DNA from: Larix kaempferi
Taxonomy: Eukaryota; Streptophyta; Pinopsida; Pinales; Pinaceae
Assembly: GCA_027924585.1 (NCBI GenBank)
Contig: BSBM01000068.1
Location: 7,980,501 to 8,044,500, forward strand
DNA: 64,000 nucleotides
Direction of reading: 5' to 3'
Part shown: positions 44,406 through 55,755 of the stretch, piece by piece
How the letters are laid out: each line of letters starts with the position of its first letter
Position numbering within the stretch: position 1 is the first letter of the stretch
Program-made: the position numbers and the translations under genes
Notes under the pieces: generated by a model
Database searches by the model: none
Told to the model about the DNA's origin: nothing
Seen by the model: the letters and a program-made list of their open reading frames with translations, nothing else

Positions 44406-46612
44406 GTTCTTTGCATTCAAATTTGAACATTTCCGAGCCCTTCCAAAGGGTTCTAGCTATTCCGAGCCCTTCCAAAGGGTTCTAGCTCTTCTTGGAAGCG
44501 TAAAGTTAAAATTGCCCTTCAAAAAGATTTAAAATCTGGATTTTACCATTCTAGTTAAGAAGGACATAATTTATATCAACATTTCTTGAAGATGACAAGT
44601 GATAACTGACGAGAGGCACTGGTCACTAGGATTTGACTCTGACTCTCGAGTCACTTCGGGATGAGATATAAAGTGGGACAATGAGTCAATGATTACAACT
44701 GTAGCAATAGAGAACCACTGCTAGTCTACTACTAGGCCCAAAACGAGCCTGAAACTTTATGCCTACTACCTATGTGAACCTGGCTACCAATGTCCACTTG
44801 TTTTTTGTCAAAATGAAATTCAAATGGCGAGTTTGATGAGTCCTCCTCTACAATACTTCTTTTCTTGCATGGATTTCTCGAACTCATGGAAACTCTAAAC
44901 AACACTCGATGGCATGCAACTGCAAATAATGACATGAAAATAGGACCACAAAGCATGTAGAAGTCGATTTATGCATTGATAAAGAGACGTGGCATTGGGC
45001 ACACGATATGGAGAAACAATGAGTTAGAAAAAACATTTGGATGAAAGCACCACAATGGTTATTAATAAAATTAAAAAAAAAACAATTTTTGGCTTAGGAA
45101 TACATCATGATGTAATCTCCTTCCATCCTTCCAAACATATCTGGTTTCTCACCATATTTGTCTTCAACACTCGCCACCAAAATACGTATAAAAATTACCT
45201 GTCTTTACATCCTCTTCTCTTTAAATCCTTATCTCATAGTCATAACTAGGGATTATTATGCATGCACATTATCACCTTATAATATTAATTGGGAAGGCTT
45301 GGAGACAACCATAAAATATCAAATGTGTCAAGACGAAAAGAGTAAGATACAACTATAAGTAAGTATTATATTAAATTTACCAAAGTCTTTAATTGACACT
45401 ATCAACTAAGATTTGACACGTTGGATTGTTGATCTTCTTATAACTCCTTAGCAATATAATTGTAACGCGCTCTTTGAAGGTGAAGTCCTTAATTTTAAGT
45501 TTTCTTCCTGATTCTCATGCCTTTTGGTAAGACAATAAGGAGGGTAGTGGCCTGCATTAGCATGGAAAACGCTTTCAACATAGAGGTAGATACATTAATT
45601 TTGTTTCATTAAATAACTTAAATTTCATGCCAGTGATTGCAAATTCACCGAATCATGGATTGGTACAAAACAAAACAAATTTTAGAGCCCCAAGCTCTTA
45701 ATTACTCACATCTAGAATTTTCTCAATTCAAGCCATTAACAAACTTCTTTTGGTGTTTTGGTTCAATTTAAAAGGAAGATTGTCAAGACTCAAACATGCA
45801 GTGAGTTACAAGGCCCCAGTTGAATTAGGATTGATTCCATTTCCTCTCCATCCCATCCATGTATGTTGTCGTGACAAGTGTTGAACAACAAAATTGGATG
45901 CCCCAACCCCTGTGATGCTAGCGTTGCTAACTTGCTTTTTTTTAATGTTTCCTGATCGATGTATTTTTTTTTCTTAGGTGCCTAATGCCCATCATTCTTA
46001 CGTCTCTCATGCTTGGATGGATTCCCTCTCTCTGGTTGAATTAAGTTTTTGGTTGGTTTTATGTCTATTTTTTAGTTGTAGGTTTATTATAGCCTCATTT
46101 AGCATAGTGGCTTCCTTTTGTACATAGTTAATAGTAAGTGTTTTTCTCATGGTTCTAGTTTTATTTTAAGACTATATCTAGTTACAATGTCCTACACTAT
46201 GCATAAGATCATGCATATGGCACAATATGGTTATTGCATAGTCTAAGTAGTTTTTCTGTATAATGAAGTGTGATCTAACCCGGAAAAATATAGCAAAATA
46301 ATTGTTATTTTAATGAACTATAAAATTAATGTTACATATATGTCAAATTAATGTGTTCAAATTAGGTTTTATTGAAAAGATACCATTTTATCATCTAGAT
46401 ATTAAGGAGTGTTCAATTGTTTAAGATTGTAAAAATTTGGATGAGCAATATTTGTTTTTTGTATTTTTTTGGGAGAAGGGTTTAGTTAATTTATACTTGT
46501 CAATTTAAGAACAATTATTTATATTGACCTTCATCTTTGAAGGGATCCAAGAACAAATGCCCTTCCAATTGAAATGAAGACCCACCCTTCACATTTGATC
46601 ATTAGTTCTTTG
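44406..46612. other. ~2.2 kb segment present only in unit 2
   Basis: Unit 1 passes directly from GTAGAAAGG to CATGGCAGAAAATG. Here the two sides are separated by this segment, which begins and ends with the direct repeat GTTCTTTG (44,406-44,413 and 46,605-46,612). That could be an 8-bp target duplication of an insertion, but unit 1 lacks even one copy, so deletion in unit 1 is equally possible. It includes a 29-bp tandem duplication TTCCGAGCCCTTCCAAAGGG (44,431 and 44,460). No coding frame is recognised. Confidence 0.5.
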
Positions 46613-47283
46613 ACCATGGAAGAAAATGATTTGTTAAATTAAAATAAGATTTGAAAATAGAGAAAGTTAGGTTGAGTGTGAATATAAAAAGAAAGAAAGC
46701 ACAAAGGGAGCATTTCCATTTGTTTTGATAAACATAAAGGCACAAAGGACCGTTACAAAATCTCCCCAACAGTAACTTTGAAAGTGACAAGCCCATTAAT
46801 TAGCGTGTATATATTGGATTAAATTAAGTGGGATGGATTTGCAGCCACTCAAATACAAGAGGAGGCCTTTTTGAAGCAATAAAGGGGCATAGAAAAGTGA
46901 ATAAAAGGGGATGAACGGGCAGGGAATAGTTGTTTTCCAATTGCAATTTGCGTGCCCGTCGGCTTGGAAAAAGTGGTGGGTGGTGGGTTACACCCTTACA
47001 AAAAGAGTGGTCATAAATAATGATGATAAGTAAAAACTATATGCAATGCCTGCCCTTATTAAGACACATGAGGTCAAGGTTTCTAGTTTCGAGAATAAAG
47101 GCAACTGACTAATAGCAACAACAACAACAACAACTCTGTGCAGTAACACCCAAGTTATTTTTCTGCACAACAGTCCTAACAGCTATAAAATTCTTTCTTC
47201 GTCTGGCATGGACCTATTCACACACCACATATATATCCACTGCTCATAACTAAAAAATACTATGTATCTATCAAATTTTTTTT
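46613..47283. other. UGT 3' flank, continued; no gene seen
   Basis: Aligns with about 11,650-12,310 in unit 1. Includes a (CAA)n run at 47,117-47,132 that is expanded relative to unit 1. Confidence 0.6.
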
Positions 47284-47528
47284 CCATGTGATAACTGGCA
47301 CACAAATCGCCCCCTGCCGGCGACGAAAAATTTGCCGACGAGGTATAGTTCCACCCGTTCTCATTATTTTTTTGGAATTTCGACGATCTCGGTCATCTTA
47401 AAATGGGACAAAACCCTTAAGGACACAGTTCCAGGGCATAGTTCTGTAGTAAATGGGGTAGAATTATGATTCCTAGGGAGCCAATCGTCGAAAAAGTGAG
47501 GCGATTAGAGTGCCAGTTATACCACGCC
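47284..47528. mobile_element. MITE with ~20-bp terminal inverted repeats
   Basis: ATAACTGGCACACAAATCGCC at 47,291 is matched in inverted orientation by GGCGATTAGAGTGCCAGTTAT ending at 47,520 (18 of 21 positions). Similarity weakens over the outermost ~7 bp. Flanks are AAATTTTTTT (left) and AATTTGTTTT (right), and the empty site AAATTTGTTTTCTC survives at ~12,300 in unit 1. That implies a 9-10 bp target duplication, as for Mutator-like MITEs. There is no coding capacity. It inserted after, or was lost since, the unit duplication. Confidence 0.8.
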
Positions 47529-48019
47529 AATTTGTTTTCTCAACTTAGAAAAATGAGATCCATGACTTCCTTCCATACCAGTTGCAGCAGTCAGGTACAC
47601 AAGAAAACAGACAATGACAATACAATAGGCATGGACATACATTGATGTCAAGTCCCCTCCCGTGGACCCAATTCGAGGAAGGGAACATGATGCCAATCTC
47701 TGGGGCATTTACATAAACTCATCCTGATTAATTAGATTCATACGAACTAAAACCAACGTGTGCAGATGCAATTCAACAAACATGCACAGCGGAAATAAAC
47801 AAATCGTCCACACACACTTCATATGCATACAACATATCAATACAATCATCAAATTATAACATTGCAGAAGTAAAACACATAGACAAAGAAACACTTATCT
47901 TTATGGTGAAATGGTCCCAAGAAACTAGCTATGTCGCTGCAACGTTCCACCCAACCATAGGCTAGTTGTGTTCATCAATTCTCTCAACACAACTGCCACC
48001 CCCGAGTTGGGCATGATTC

Positions 48020-48721
48020 TTACAACGAAAAAGGGACATTCAAGCTCATACACAGCCAATTAATCATTTCATCTGAGCCAAGCCAATCCACGGCTAGGTT
48101 TATCAGGCTACGTTTGAACCCTGGATGCTTGCACTCAAGCTCAAGCCAAAATAATGGATTTACCAACAAGATGGCCATGGGTTTTCCCCAAATCGTTTTC
48201 AGCCAAAAACGAATTATGGGATGGGGAAAAACATTCACGGGGAGGAAAACAATTTCTCCCCAACTATCTAAGCATTTAACAGCCAAAACGGTCTCTATGG
48301 AATCCCCAATTCGATTCCCCTTCTGCCCCACTGGTATACAACACAAAAACGCCCTTCCCCCAGCTGAGAATGAAGGAAAACATAGAAAAACGTGGCTGGA
48401 AAACGACCAGGTAGCTCCAAACTCATGAGGGAGGAAAATGGATAATGGCTTGGGGAGAAATTCATGGCTCTTTTCTTGCCAAGGAAGCCAAACACGATTT
48501 TCCATGCAGGGTGGTTTGCCCATACTCAAATTTGGACAACCATACTTCCCATTCCCCAAGGCATTAACTACCTCAACCAACTCTTGGGGAGAAATGAATG
48601 ATTGGGTACAAAAGTCAACATGGGTAGTTGAGGGTTCATGGGTTCTCACATTGACACTTGGCTTGACTTGATTGGCTCCAAGGGTTTCAATGTTTTCCCT
48701 CCCAATTCCTTGTAAAATCAT
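48020..48721 (-). CDS. Unrecognised 233-codon open frame
   Basis: The longest unexplained frame in unit 2, from ATG at 48,721. The first third is hydrophilic (STTHVDFCTQSFISPQELVE); the rest is rich in Trp, Phe, Leu and Pro without a clear membrane topology. No catalytic motif, zinc finger or retroelement domain is visible. It has no second copy in the window to test conservation. It could be a fragment of an unknown element, or chance in a GC-richer stretch. Confidence 0.2.
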   Translation of the reverse strand: MILQGIGRENIETLGANQVKPSVNVRTHEPSTTHVDFCTQSFISPQELVEVVNALGNGKYGCPNLSMGKPPCMENRVWLPWQEKSHEFLPKPLSIFLPHEFGATWSFSSHVFLCFPSFSAGGRAFLCCIPVGQKGNRIGDSIETVLAVKCLDSWGEIVFLPVNVFPHPIIRFWLKTIWGKPMAILLVNPLFWLELECKHPGFKRSLINLAVDWLGSDEMINWLCMSLNVPFSL

Positions 48722-49352
48722 GCCCCCATCTCTTGTTGCATTGCATAGCTAGTTGTGGGTATTTTATTAAAATGTATATTTACATGATATTTGCAATTCC
48801 ATTGTGCTTGGCTAGCACATAAACCATATGCATCAATAAATTGATGGCGGGGCCTTGCACTTGAGCCCCTCACCATGATTTTATAACAATATTACATCAT
48901 TTACATTTTAATATAACCAGGTCAAAATAGGGACATTACAATTGATAATACACGCATTTAACTATTCCAGATCATTACTTGTCATGCAAACTAAAACTAG
49001 TACCTAGTACCTACTGTGGAGAGCCGAAACCCAAAAAAGCAACCTAAAAAATATACATCATCACACAAATAATTGAGAAACCTAGAATGGAATGCCTGTT
49101 TCTGAAAACATATAAATCCCTTTTAAAAATTGGAGATTGACTACCTGCTCTAGCCACAAATTTAAAAATACACATGAAAGCATAGTTTCCTGCTTGTAGC
49201 TATCGGCCTTTGAATACACCAACAATAATACATACCAGGTACATACATGTATATGAATAGGTGGTTTTTTCTCCGTGCCCAAAAATTAAATAATAAGAAT
49301 AGAAACCCGAGTTTGAAAAGAACAAAGGCGCCAGGAAAACCAGAATAATTAC

Positions 49353-49727
49353 CTGGTGTGGTGTAGAAATTGTATACTAATATAAATATGTTTATATATC
49401 CTTCTGGAACCCTTTGAGGAAGCTAGATTTTGAGCCCGCTTCCGCTTGCTATGGGTTTAGCCTTCATTTCAGCGCTTCCTTCTGTGAAATAGCAAGTGTA
49501 CTAATATGCATCAACCAAGTGCCCATGCCAAAACACACTCAGAACTATCAAGCTTAATACAAATACCTAAAAGACGAAATCAACAAAAATAAATAAAGGT
49601 TTTGGTGATATACCGCCTCAATGTTCAAATGAAAATGAAAATTGATTGCAGAAGAATAGCGAGAGGCGGAGGGTTGATCAATCCCAAGCATTTGCTTTAG
49701 CTTCAAGGGAACGAGTCGGAAAGACAT
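49353..49727 (-). other. Possible small spliced transcript unit
   Basis: ATG at 49,727 opens 38 codons (MSFRLVPLKLKQMLGIDQ...) to a GCG/GTATAT donor at 49,614/49,613. A TTTCACAG acceptor precedes 49,481. Joined in phase 0 this adds five codons and a TGA at 49,466-49,464, giving 43 aa. A further CCAG/GTAATT donor lies at 49,353/49,352, suggesting a third, untranslated or alternatively framed exon. Splice sites look good but the peptide is tiny and unrecognised. It may be the 5' end of a longer gene disrupted or spliced differently, or a noncoding RNA. Confidence 0.2.
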
Positions 49728-50470
49728 TGATAAATCCAGGGACCAAATAATGAAGCTTCCTTCGATGTGAATAACACATAAAATAATAAATTTAATGGAG
49801 GGTAATCCAGGCCGGCTATATCATGGGCCGCAAACCATCAAAGCAAGCAGACAATCACCCGTACTTACTCTCTATGCACATAACCGTGCTATTTTCATTT
49901 GTAATAGCAGGCCAATGCATCGGCTTAATTGTGCACATATGGATAAATATGCCTAATATTTTTTTTTACTATGCACAAAGCCCTAAAACCAAACCTCTCG
50001 AGAAGAAATCGACTTCCAATTTCCGGGGGGAGCCAACTAATATTCAAATCCTTCCCACTAGAAAACCAGTCCCCGTGGCACGCGAACTCGTTAATGATTT
50101 TCTGAAAGGCACTAATGCTATCTGAATAGATGGAAACAGGTTACGGATAGAGGTTGGGACAAAAAAATAAGAGCAAGTTAAGGTTAAGATTTGAAACAGG
50201 AAAAATAAGAGCAATGTTTCACCTACATTGGCCTTGCTCGTTGCTTGCCAGGCTCTGGTCCCATGTAGCCGTTGTCATACATTCCTATGCCTCGGCCTCC
50301 CTCCCTACTTCCCATGCTCCCTGCAGCCTTTCCATCTACTACCTTGGCCTGGATACTAGGCCAAATAAGGCTCTCAAACAATTGATTGGTCGTAAGGGAA
50401 AATCACTGTAAAAAGTTAGGCTAAAATGGCTAGAAAGCAGTGCAAGATTAATACAATTATAATAAAACTA

Positions 50471-50646
50471 TTTCTATAGTCCCTGTATACAGAATATCAT
50501 GTGCACCTGATTTAGAGTTAGTGGAGATGAGTTATAAAGTTACATATAATGGTACATATGTTAATGACGTGATATGTGTGTCCCCTTTAGTGATAGATGA
50601 GATTCATTGATGTTCTATTTAGTTGAACATATGAGATAAGTCCACT

Positions 50647-50694
<48 letters not shown>

Positions 50695-51299
50695 TAATAT
50701 TGCGCATTAGAATTAGGATCAATCATATGCATTCCCAATTCATTCATTCAATCCTTGTAGAGATGGTAAATGTATAGTCTTAGTAATTCCAATATTTGGC
50801 TCTAAACTCAAAATTCAGTAAGTGATATCTCATTAAAAAGCTTACAAACAAGAGATAAAGATCAATACGGAGTTTGGAATTCGTTCAAATAATTTTAGGC
50901 CCAAATACTTGCTCAAAAGGCATAAAAAATACTTGAAAAGATTCATATACTAGTGATAGTGTTGATCTCTCAATAAAATATACTAGCTTATTATTGACAC
51001 TATTACATTTTGAGTAAAAGCACCTCAAAATAAATCAAGTCTTGAACTTATAAAATATAATACACACCAATACATTTTTTGAAATGATATTTTCAATATT
51101 TTTATATAATAGGTACACATCAATAATAATGTTTCTAGATCATAAATTATTGCATGTAAAAGAGTGGATGTCACAACAAACAAAATCAACTTTATAATTT
51201 ATCTAAATGTTTTGCAAGTATGAAAAATGACTACTTCCATATATATGCATATTTATAAAATGTAAATTTATGTTATTCCTAAATAATGTGATTGAAACA
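50471..51299. other. AT-rich stretch left of the gypsy copy, with (GA)n
   Basis: Corresponds to 22,300-23,289. The (AG)n tract at 50,650-50,690 is about twice as long as at 22,451. No gene seen. Confidence 0.6.
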
Positions 51300-53719
51300 T
51301 ATAGAATTAGTTTCCTTGCAAGTGCATCCGAATCAATATTCTTCACATTCCAAGTTAAGCTTCATAATATTCTAATATTCAAAGTCTAAACTAGTTATTT
51401 CATGATCATTGGTTGGGATGGGTGCAACAATAAGGAATGTGTTATGGCTTATTCTCGTGCTAATGGAATATGATGATTACTCTACATTTGAAAAAGCAAT
51501 GTCTATGGGTCAAACAATGGGAGCCAAATTCTTTACTAAACTCGATCTTCAATTGGGATACCATTAAATCCAGATGAAAGTGGAGGACATGCCCAAGAAA
51601 AATATCCACACTCATGACAATCATTATGAGTTCTTAGGCATGACCTTCAACCTATGTAATTCCCCATCCACTCTTCATAGCCTCATGAACAATATCTTTC
51701 ACCCTTTCCTCCACCATTTTCTCCTAGTTTTATTCGATGATATCTAGTATATAGCCCCACCTAGGAAAGGCACCTTGACCATGTTTCTTGTACCTTGTAA
51801 TTATTAAAGGATCACTCGTTATTTGTGAAACACTAAAAATGTCCTTTTGGGGTAATTAAGGTTGAATATTTGGGCCATATTGTGAGTCAAGATGGTGTAC
51901 ATGTGAACCCCAAGAAAGTGGAAGCTTTGCAAAACTTGCCTCACACCAAAACTCTTAAGAGCTTGAGGGCGTTCCTTGGATGTGTTGTCTACTATCATAA
52001 TTTTGTGAAAATTTATAGTGATATTGGATCTCCTCTTAGATCATCACCCAAAAGGAATGTTTTCTACTAGAATGAGATAGTCGAGAAGGCCTTCTTTTCC
52101 CTAAAGGATGTTATGTGCACTATGCATGTTTTAGCCATACTAAACTTCACTAAGACTTTCGTCTTAGAGTGTAACATCTCTAGCCATGTCTTGGGAGCGG
52201 TACTACAAGATAGATTCCCATTAGCCTTCATGAGTAAGCAACTATGCGAGTGGAACTTGGGAAATTCCACCTATGAAAAAATGCAGCTATGAGAGTGGAA
52301 CTTGGGCAAGTCCACCTATTGAAAAAATGATGGGCATCCCTTACATCGTTGAGACATGGAGACCATATCTAATTGACCAATGTTTTTAGATCAAGATCAA
52401 CCGTCATAGTATCAAGTGTTTCCTAGAACAATTGTTCTCCTCATTAGAACAACATAAATGGGTCACTAAGATGTTGAGGTATGATTTAATGAGATCATCA
52501 TTAAGAAGGGTTGCAACAATGTGGTGGAAAATTCTTTAGGGAGGTAATTTGAGGAGGAGGGTTCCCTCTTTGCATTTTTCTTACCAATTCTAGGATGGAT
52601 CGACAAATCACGTTAGAAACAGATGGCCTAGGAAACCATCCAAAACTCATCGAATGACTAGAAGAAGACCCCAACCCTCTTCCTAGGTATACATGGCACC
52701 AAAATAACTTGTGGTATAAGGAGCACATTTTTCTCACCTCATATTTGTCCTTAAAACCATGAATCTTAGAGTTTTTACATCCGTCACTCACAGCATGCCA
52801 CTTGAGATTTCATAAAACCTATGAACAACTTAACCATTCATTCATTTGGGAAGTCATCCAAAAATGCATCCACAACTTTCTTGCAAGCTATGACATTTGT
52901 CGATGACATAAAGGAGAAACAATGAATTCACATAGTGCTTTGCAACCACTTCCAATTCCCAACCATAAACATCTCTATGCATTTTATCATGGGGATTCCT
53001 AAGGAAAAAAATAAAATAGTCATTATGGTGGTAGTACAACACTTGACCAAATATGCTCACTTTTGTGCCTTACCACACCCTTTTACACCATCATTGGTGG
53101 CACAAGTATTCATGATGGATTAGATTTTTAAGCTACATGGCATGCTAACTTCTATTTTATTTGATCAGGACCCTACCTTCACAAGTAATTTTTTGCGGGA
53201 GTTGTTTAAACTATATAGTACCCAGCTGAATCTAAGCACAAGCTATCATCCCCAAATAGATGGTTAAACAAAAGTTGTAAATAAATGCTTGGAAACCTAC
53301 TTGAGATGCTTTGCATCAGGCATTCCACACTAATGGGCCCAATGGCTTCCTCTGGATGGGTGGTGGTATAATACCACTTGTCATGGATCCAAAAATATGA
53401 CACCATATGAAGTACTGTTATGCTAGATTACACCAAAATTCACCCAATATCTCACCTCTCTTGCCTAAAAAATGTGATGGGCTCTAATTCTAAAGTGCAT
53501 ACCAGATTACTAGATATGAATGATGAAGGATCCATTTGGTTCTAGATAACAATGGTCTTGGCTTCTTGGAAATGCCAATTGCGCATGCACACAATCAAAG
53601 AAGTTTTGATCCAATGGAAAGATGAAACCAAATGATGCCACTTGGGAACCAACAAATATTTTGCAGCAATTTTCACACCTTCAACATTGACGAAAACATT
53701 ACTTTTGAAGGGGGAGAGC
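51300..53719 (+). mobile_element. Decayed Ty3/gypsy pol, ortholog of the copy at 12,355
   Basis: Same RT (FDD near 51,735), RNase H (FVLECNISSHVLGAVLQD, ~52,165) and integrase pieces, and the same inactivating changes (first Asp to Gln; Glu to Lys; stop after QIDG), so decay preceded duplication. The RT-RNase H linker frame is open here (GHIVSQDGVHVNPKKVEAL, 51,870-52,070). About 318 bp of the integrase C-terminus (equivalent to 14,479-14,796) is deleted at ~53,418. Polypurine tract GAAGGGGGAGAG at 53,707. Confidence 0.88.
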
Positions 53720-54225
53720 ATTTTAGGGTTTTATACTAACCCCCTTACTTTAGGATTTAATAAAGTAATGTATACGACCATCTCACTTGAATAAGGCCAA
53801 GAAGTTAGAAGTCAACAATCAATTTAAAAATGGCCTCTCTTTTAATCAAGGCCTACTAGGAAGTTGGTACTTATTAATCATTTGACCATGTCAAGTAGTT
53901 AGGGATTTGGATCTTGGAAGCTTATTTAAAGGCTAGAAGGCTATGAATTGCTTTCTCGATAATTATTGTATATGAGCCTTGCTCAAGTGAAAAGTCACCC
54001 AATCTTTGCTTCCATCTTTTCTTTCCATAATACAAGAGTGAATTTTGTTGCATTTCTCTTACTTATTATCTTGCGAAGTTATTATTCTCTATAATATTGA
54101 GTTTACAACAATTTTTTATCTCTCCTATCTTGCTCTTGTGCAAACTTGAAAAGCAAAGTACAACACATTTTAAACATCATCCTTATTATATGTCTGTAAT
54201 TTTGTACTAATTTTTCTTTTCTTTT
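53720..54225 (+). repeat. 3' LTR of the gypsy element at the start of B4
   Basis: Begins TTTTAGGGTTTTATAC after the polypurine tract and continues without a break into block B4, as at 15,103. The right end is not defined. Confidence 0.6.
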
Positions 54226-55271
54226 TCTACTAAAAAACATCATTTTATCGACCTCTACTTAAGATGCTCACCTAAAGTAGTTATGTCCTCTACTTTTGAC
54301 ATTGTTTTAACAATTGAAATGATAAAATCAATTGAATAAATCCATTATAATTATACCATATTTATAAGAATCAATATATCAATGCTAATCCATTTTATTC
54401 TTGAAGCTTTGGCCAATTCTATGGGAAAAACAACACAATGGTTTTGTCAAAATTAACCTAGTAATAAATGTTTTCTTAACTGACAGGAATTATGTTAATT
54501 GCTATTATTGATCACAAAGATGACATGGTTGTTTCCTCTCAAATGATGCAACACTATATATCCTAAGGCTATTTTCATAGACTATCCTTCACTCCATCAT
54601 CAAATGCATGTTCATGGACCATGAGCATATTCCATTTTGAATAAGGCCTTTTGACATGACTCCAACATGAAGACTAGGCAAACTTCCCCTTTAACAAGTG
54701 CCAAAGGCTCATGTGGAAGTGATGGAGGTTGAGAGTGGATCTTGGCATTGTTAACTTGTGCAGGCATGCACATGACTTGATCTAGTGCGCAAAGGCATAG
54801 CGGAGACACAGTACCTGCACACTAAAAAACGACTAAGTGAAAATGGTCTTGCGGAGACATGATGGATGGGGTCACAAGAATTAGGGCGTGTTTGGCTTGG
54901 CACATGGACCCAAGGAACCCATTCATTAATTCAAATTGTGAAGTCGTCACTGACTTCCGAAGCACGTTTTCCACTTGTGAGAGTTGGGTGCACGTCAAGT
55001 TGGGCACATTTTTGGAGTGGGCACACTTGTGGGAGTTGAGTGCACGTCAAGTTGCGAACATTTGTGGAGTGGGCACACTTGTGGGAGTTGAGTGCACGTC
55101 AGCTTAGGCACACATGGTATTTGGGCGCATGTCAGAACGGGCACACTTAATTTGACATGTTTGTTTTCGGGTGAACCTTGGCAAGGGTGTACCATACAAA
55201 TTCAAGTTGGGCAAGTGCAAAAAGGAGGCAAGCCATTCAAGCAAGAATACAATGGAAGTCAGTCAGGAGAA

Positions 55272-55755
55272 AGTAACATTAATTGGGTGCAATATTTTAG
55301 TACATAGTCGCATGGGTTGGGTGCAGTCTGTTGGGAAATAGTAGCATGAGTTAAGTGCATTCTACTAAGATGGAGTAGCACAACTTGGGTACAATCTATT
55401 GGGAAAGAGCAACATGAGTTGGGTGTATCCTATTAGGACACGGTAGCATGAGTTGGGAATAGTTTGTCAGGTGGAATTAGCACGACTTGGGAACAATCTA
55501 CTGAGACAGAGCAACATGAGTTGGACACAACCTACTAAAGCGTAGTAGCACTAGTTGAGTACAATCCGTCGAGTCAAAATAACATGACTTGGGTGTACTA
55601 TGCCGAGATAGAGCAGCATGAGTTGGGAGCAGTATGCCGAGACATGGTAGCAAGAGTTGGGCACACTTTGTTGGGAAAGAGTAGTATGAGTTGGGTGCAC
55701 TTCCAAGAGAAATCTGTTGAGTTAGAGTAGTGTGAATTGGACACATTGGGTGACA
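55272..55755 (+). repeat. 34-bp-period minisatellite (B4)
   Basis: About 14 units of the same family, aligned with the B2 array. Confidence 0.88.

Larger units (their letters stand above)
47539..50470. other. Unit-2-only region, largely unexplained
   Basis: Absent from unit 1, which is joined across it at ~12,340 (ACTGCCTAAATAATG versus ATTCCTAAATAATG at 51,282). It is more GC-balanced than its surroundings. Parts read like a minus-strand LTR element (for example 48,720-48,960), but I could not find paired ends, a PBS or a polypurine tract. Two candidate coding segments are listed separately. No recognised domain. Confidence 0.4.
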
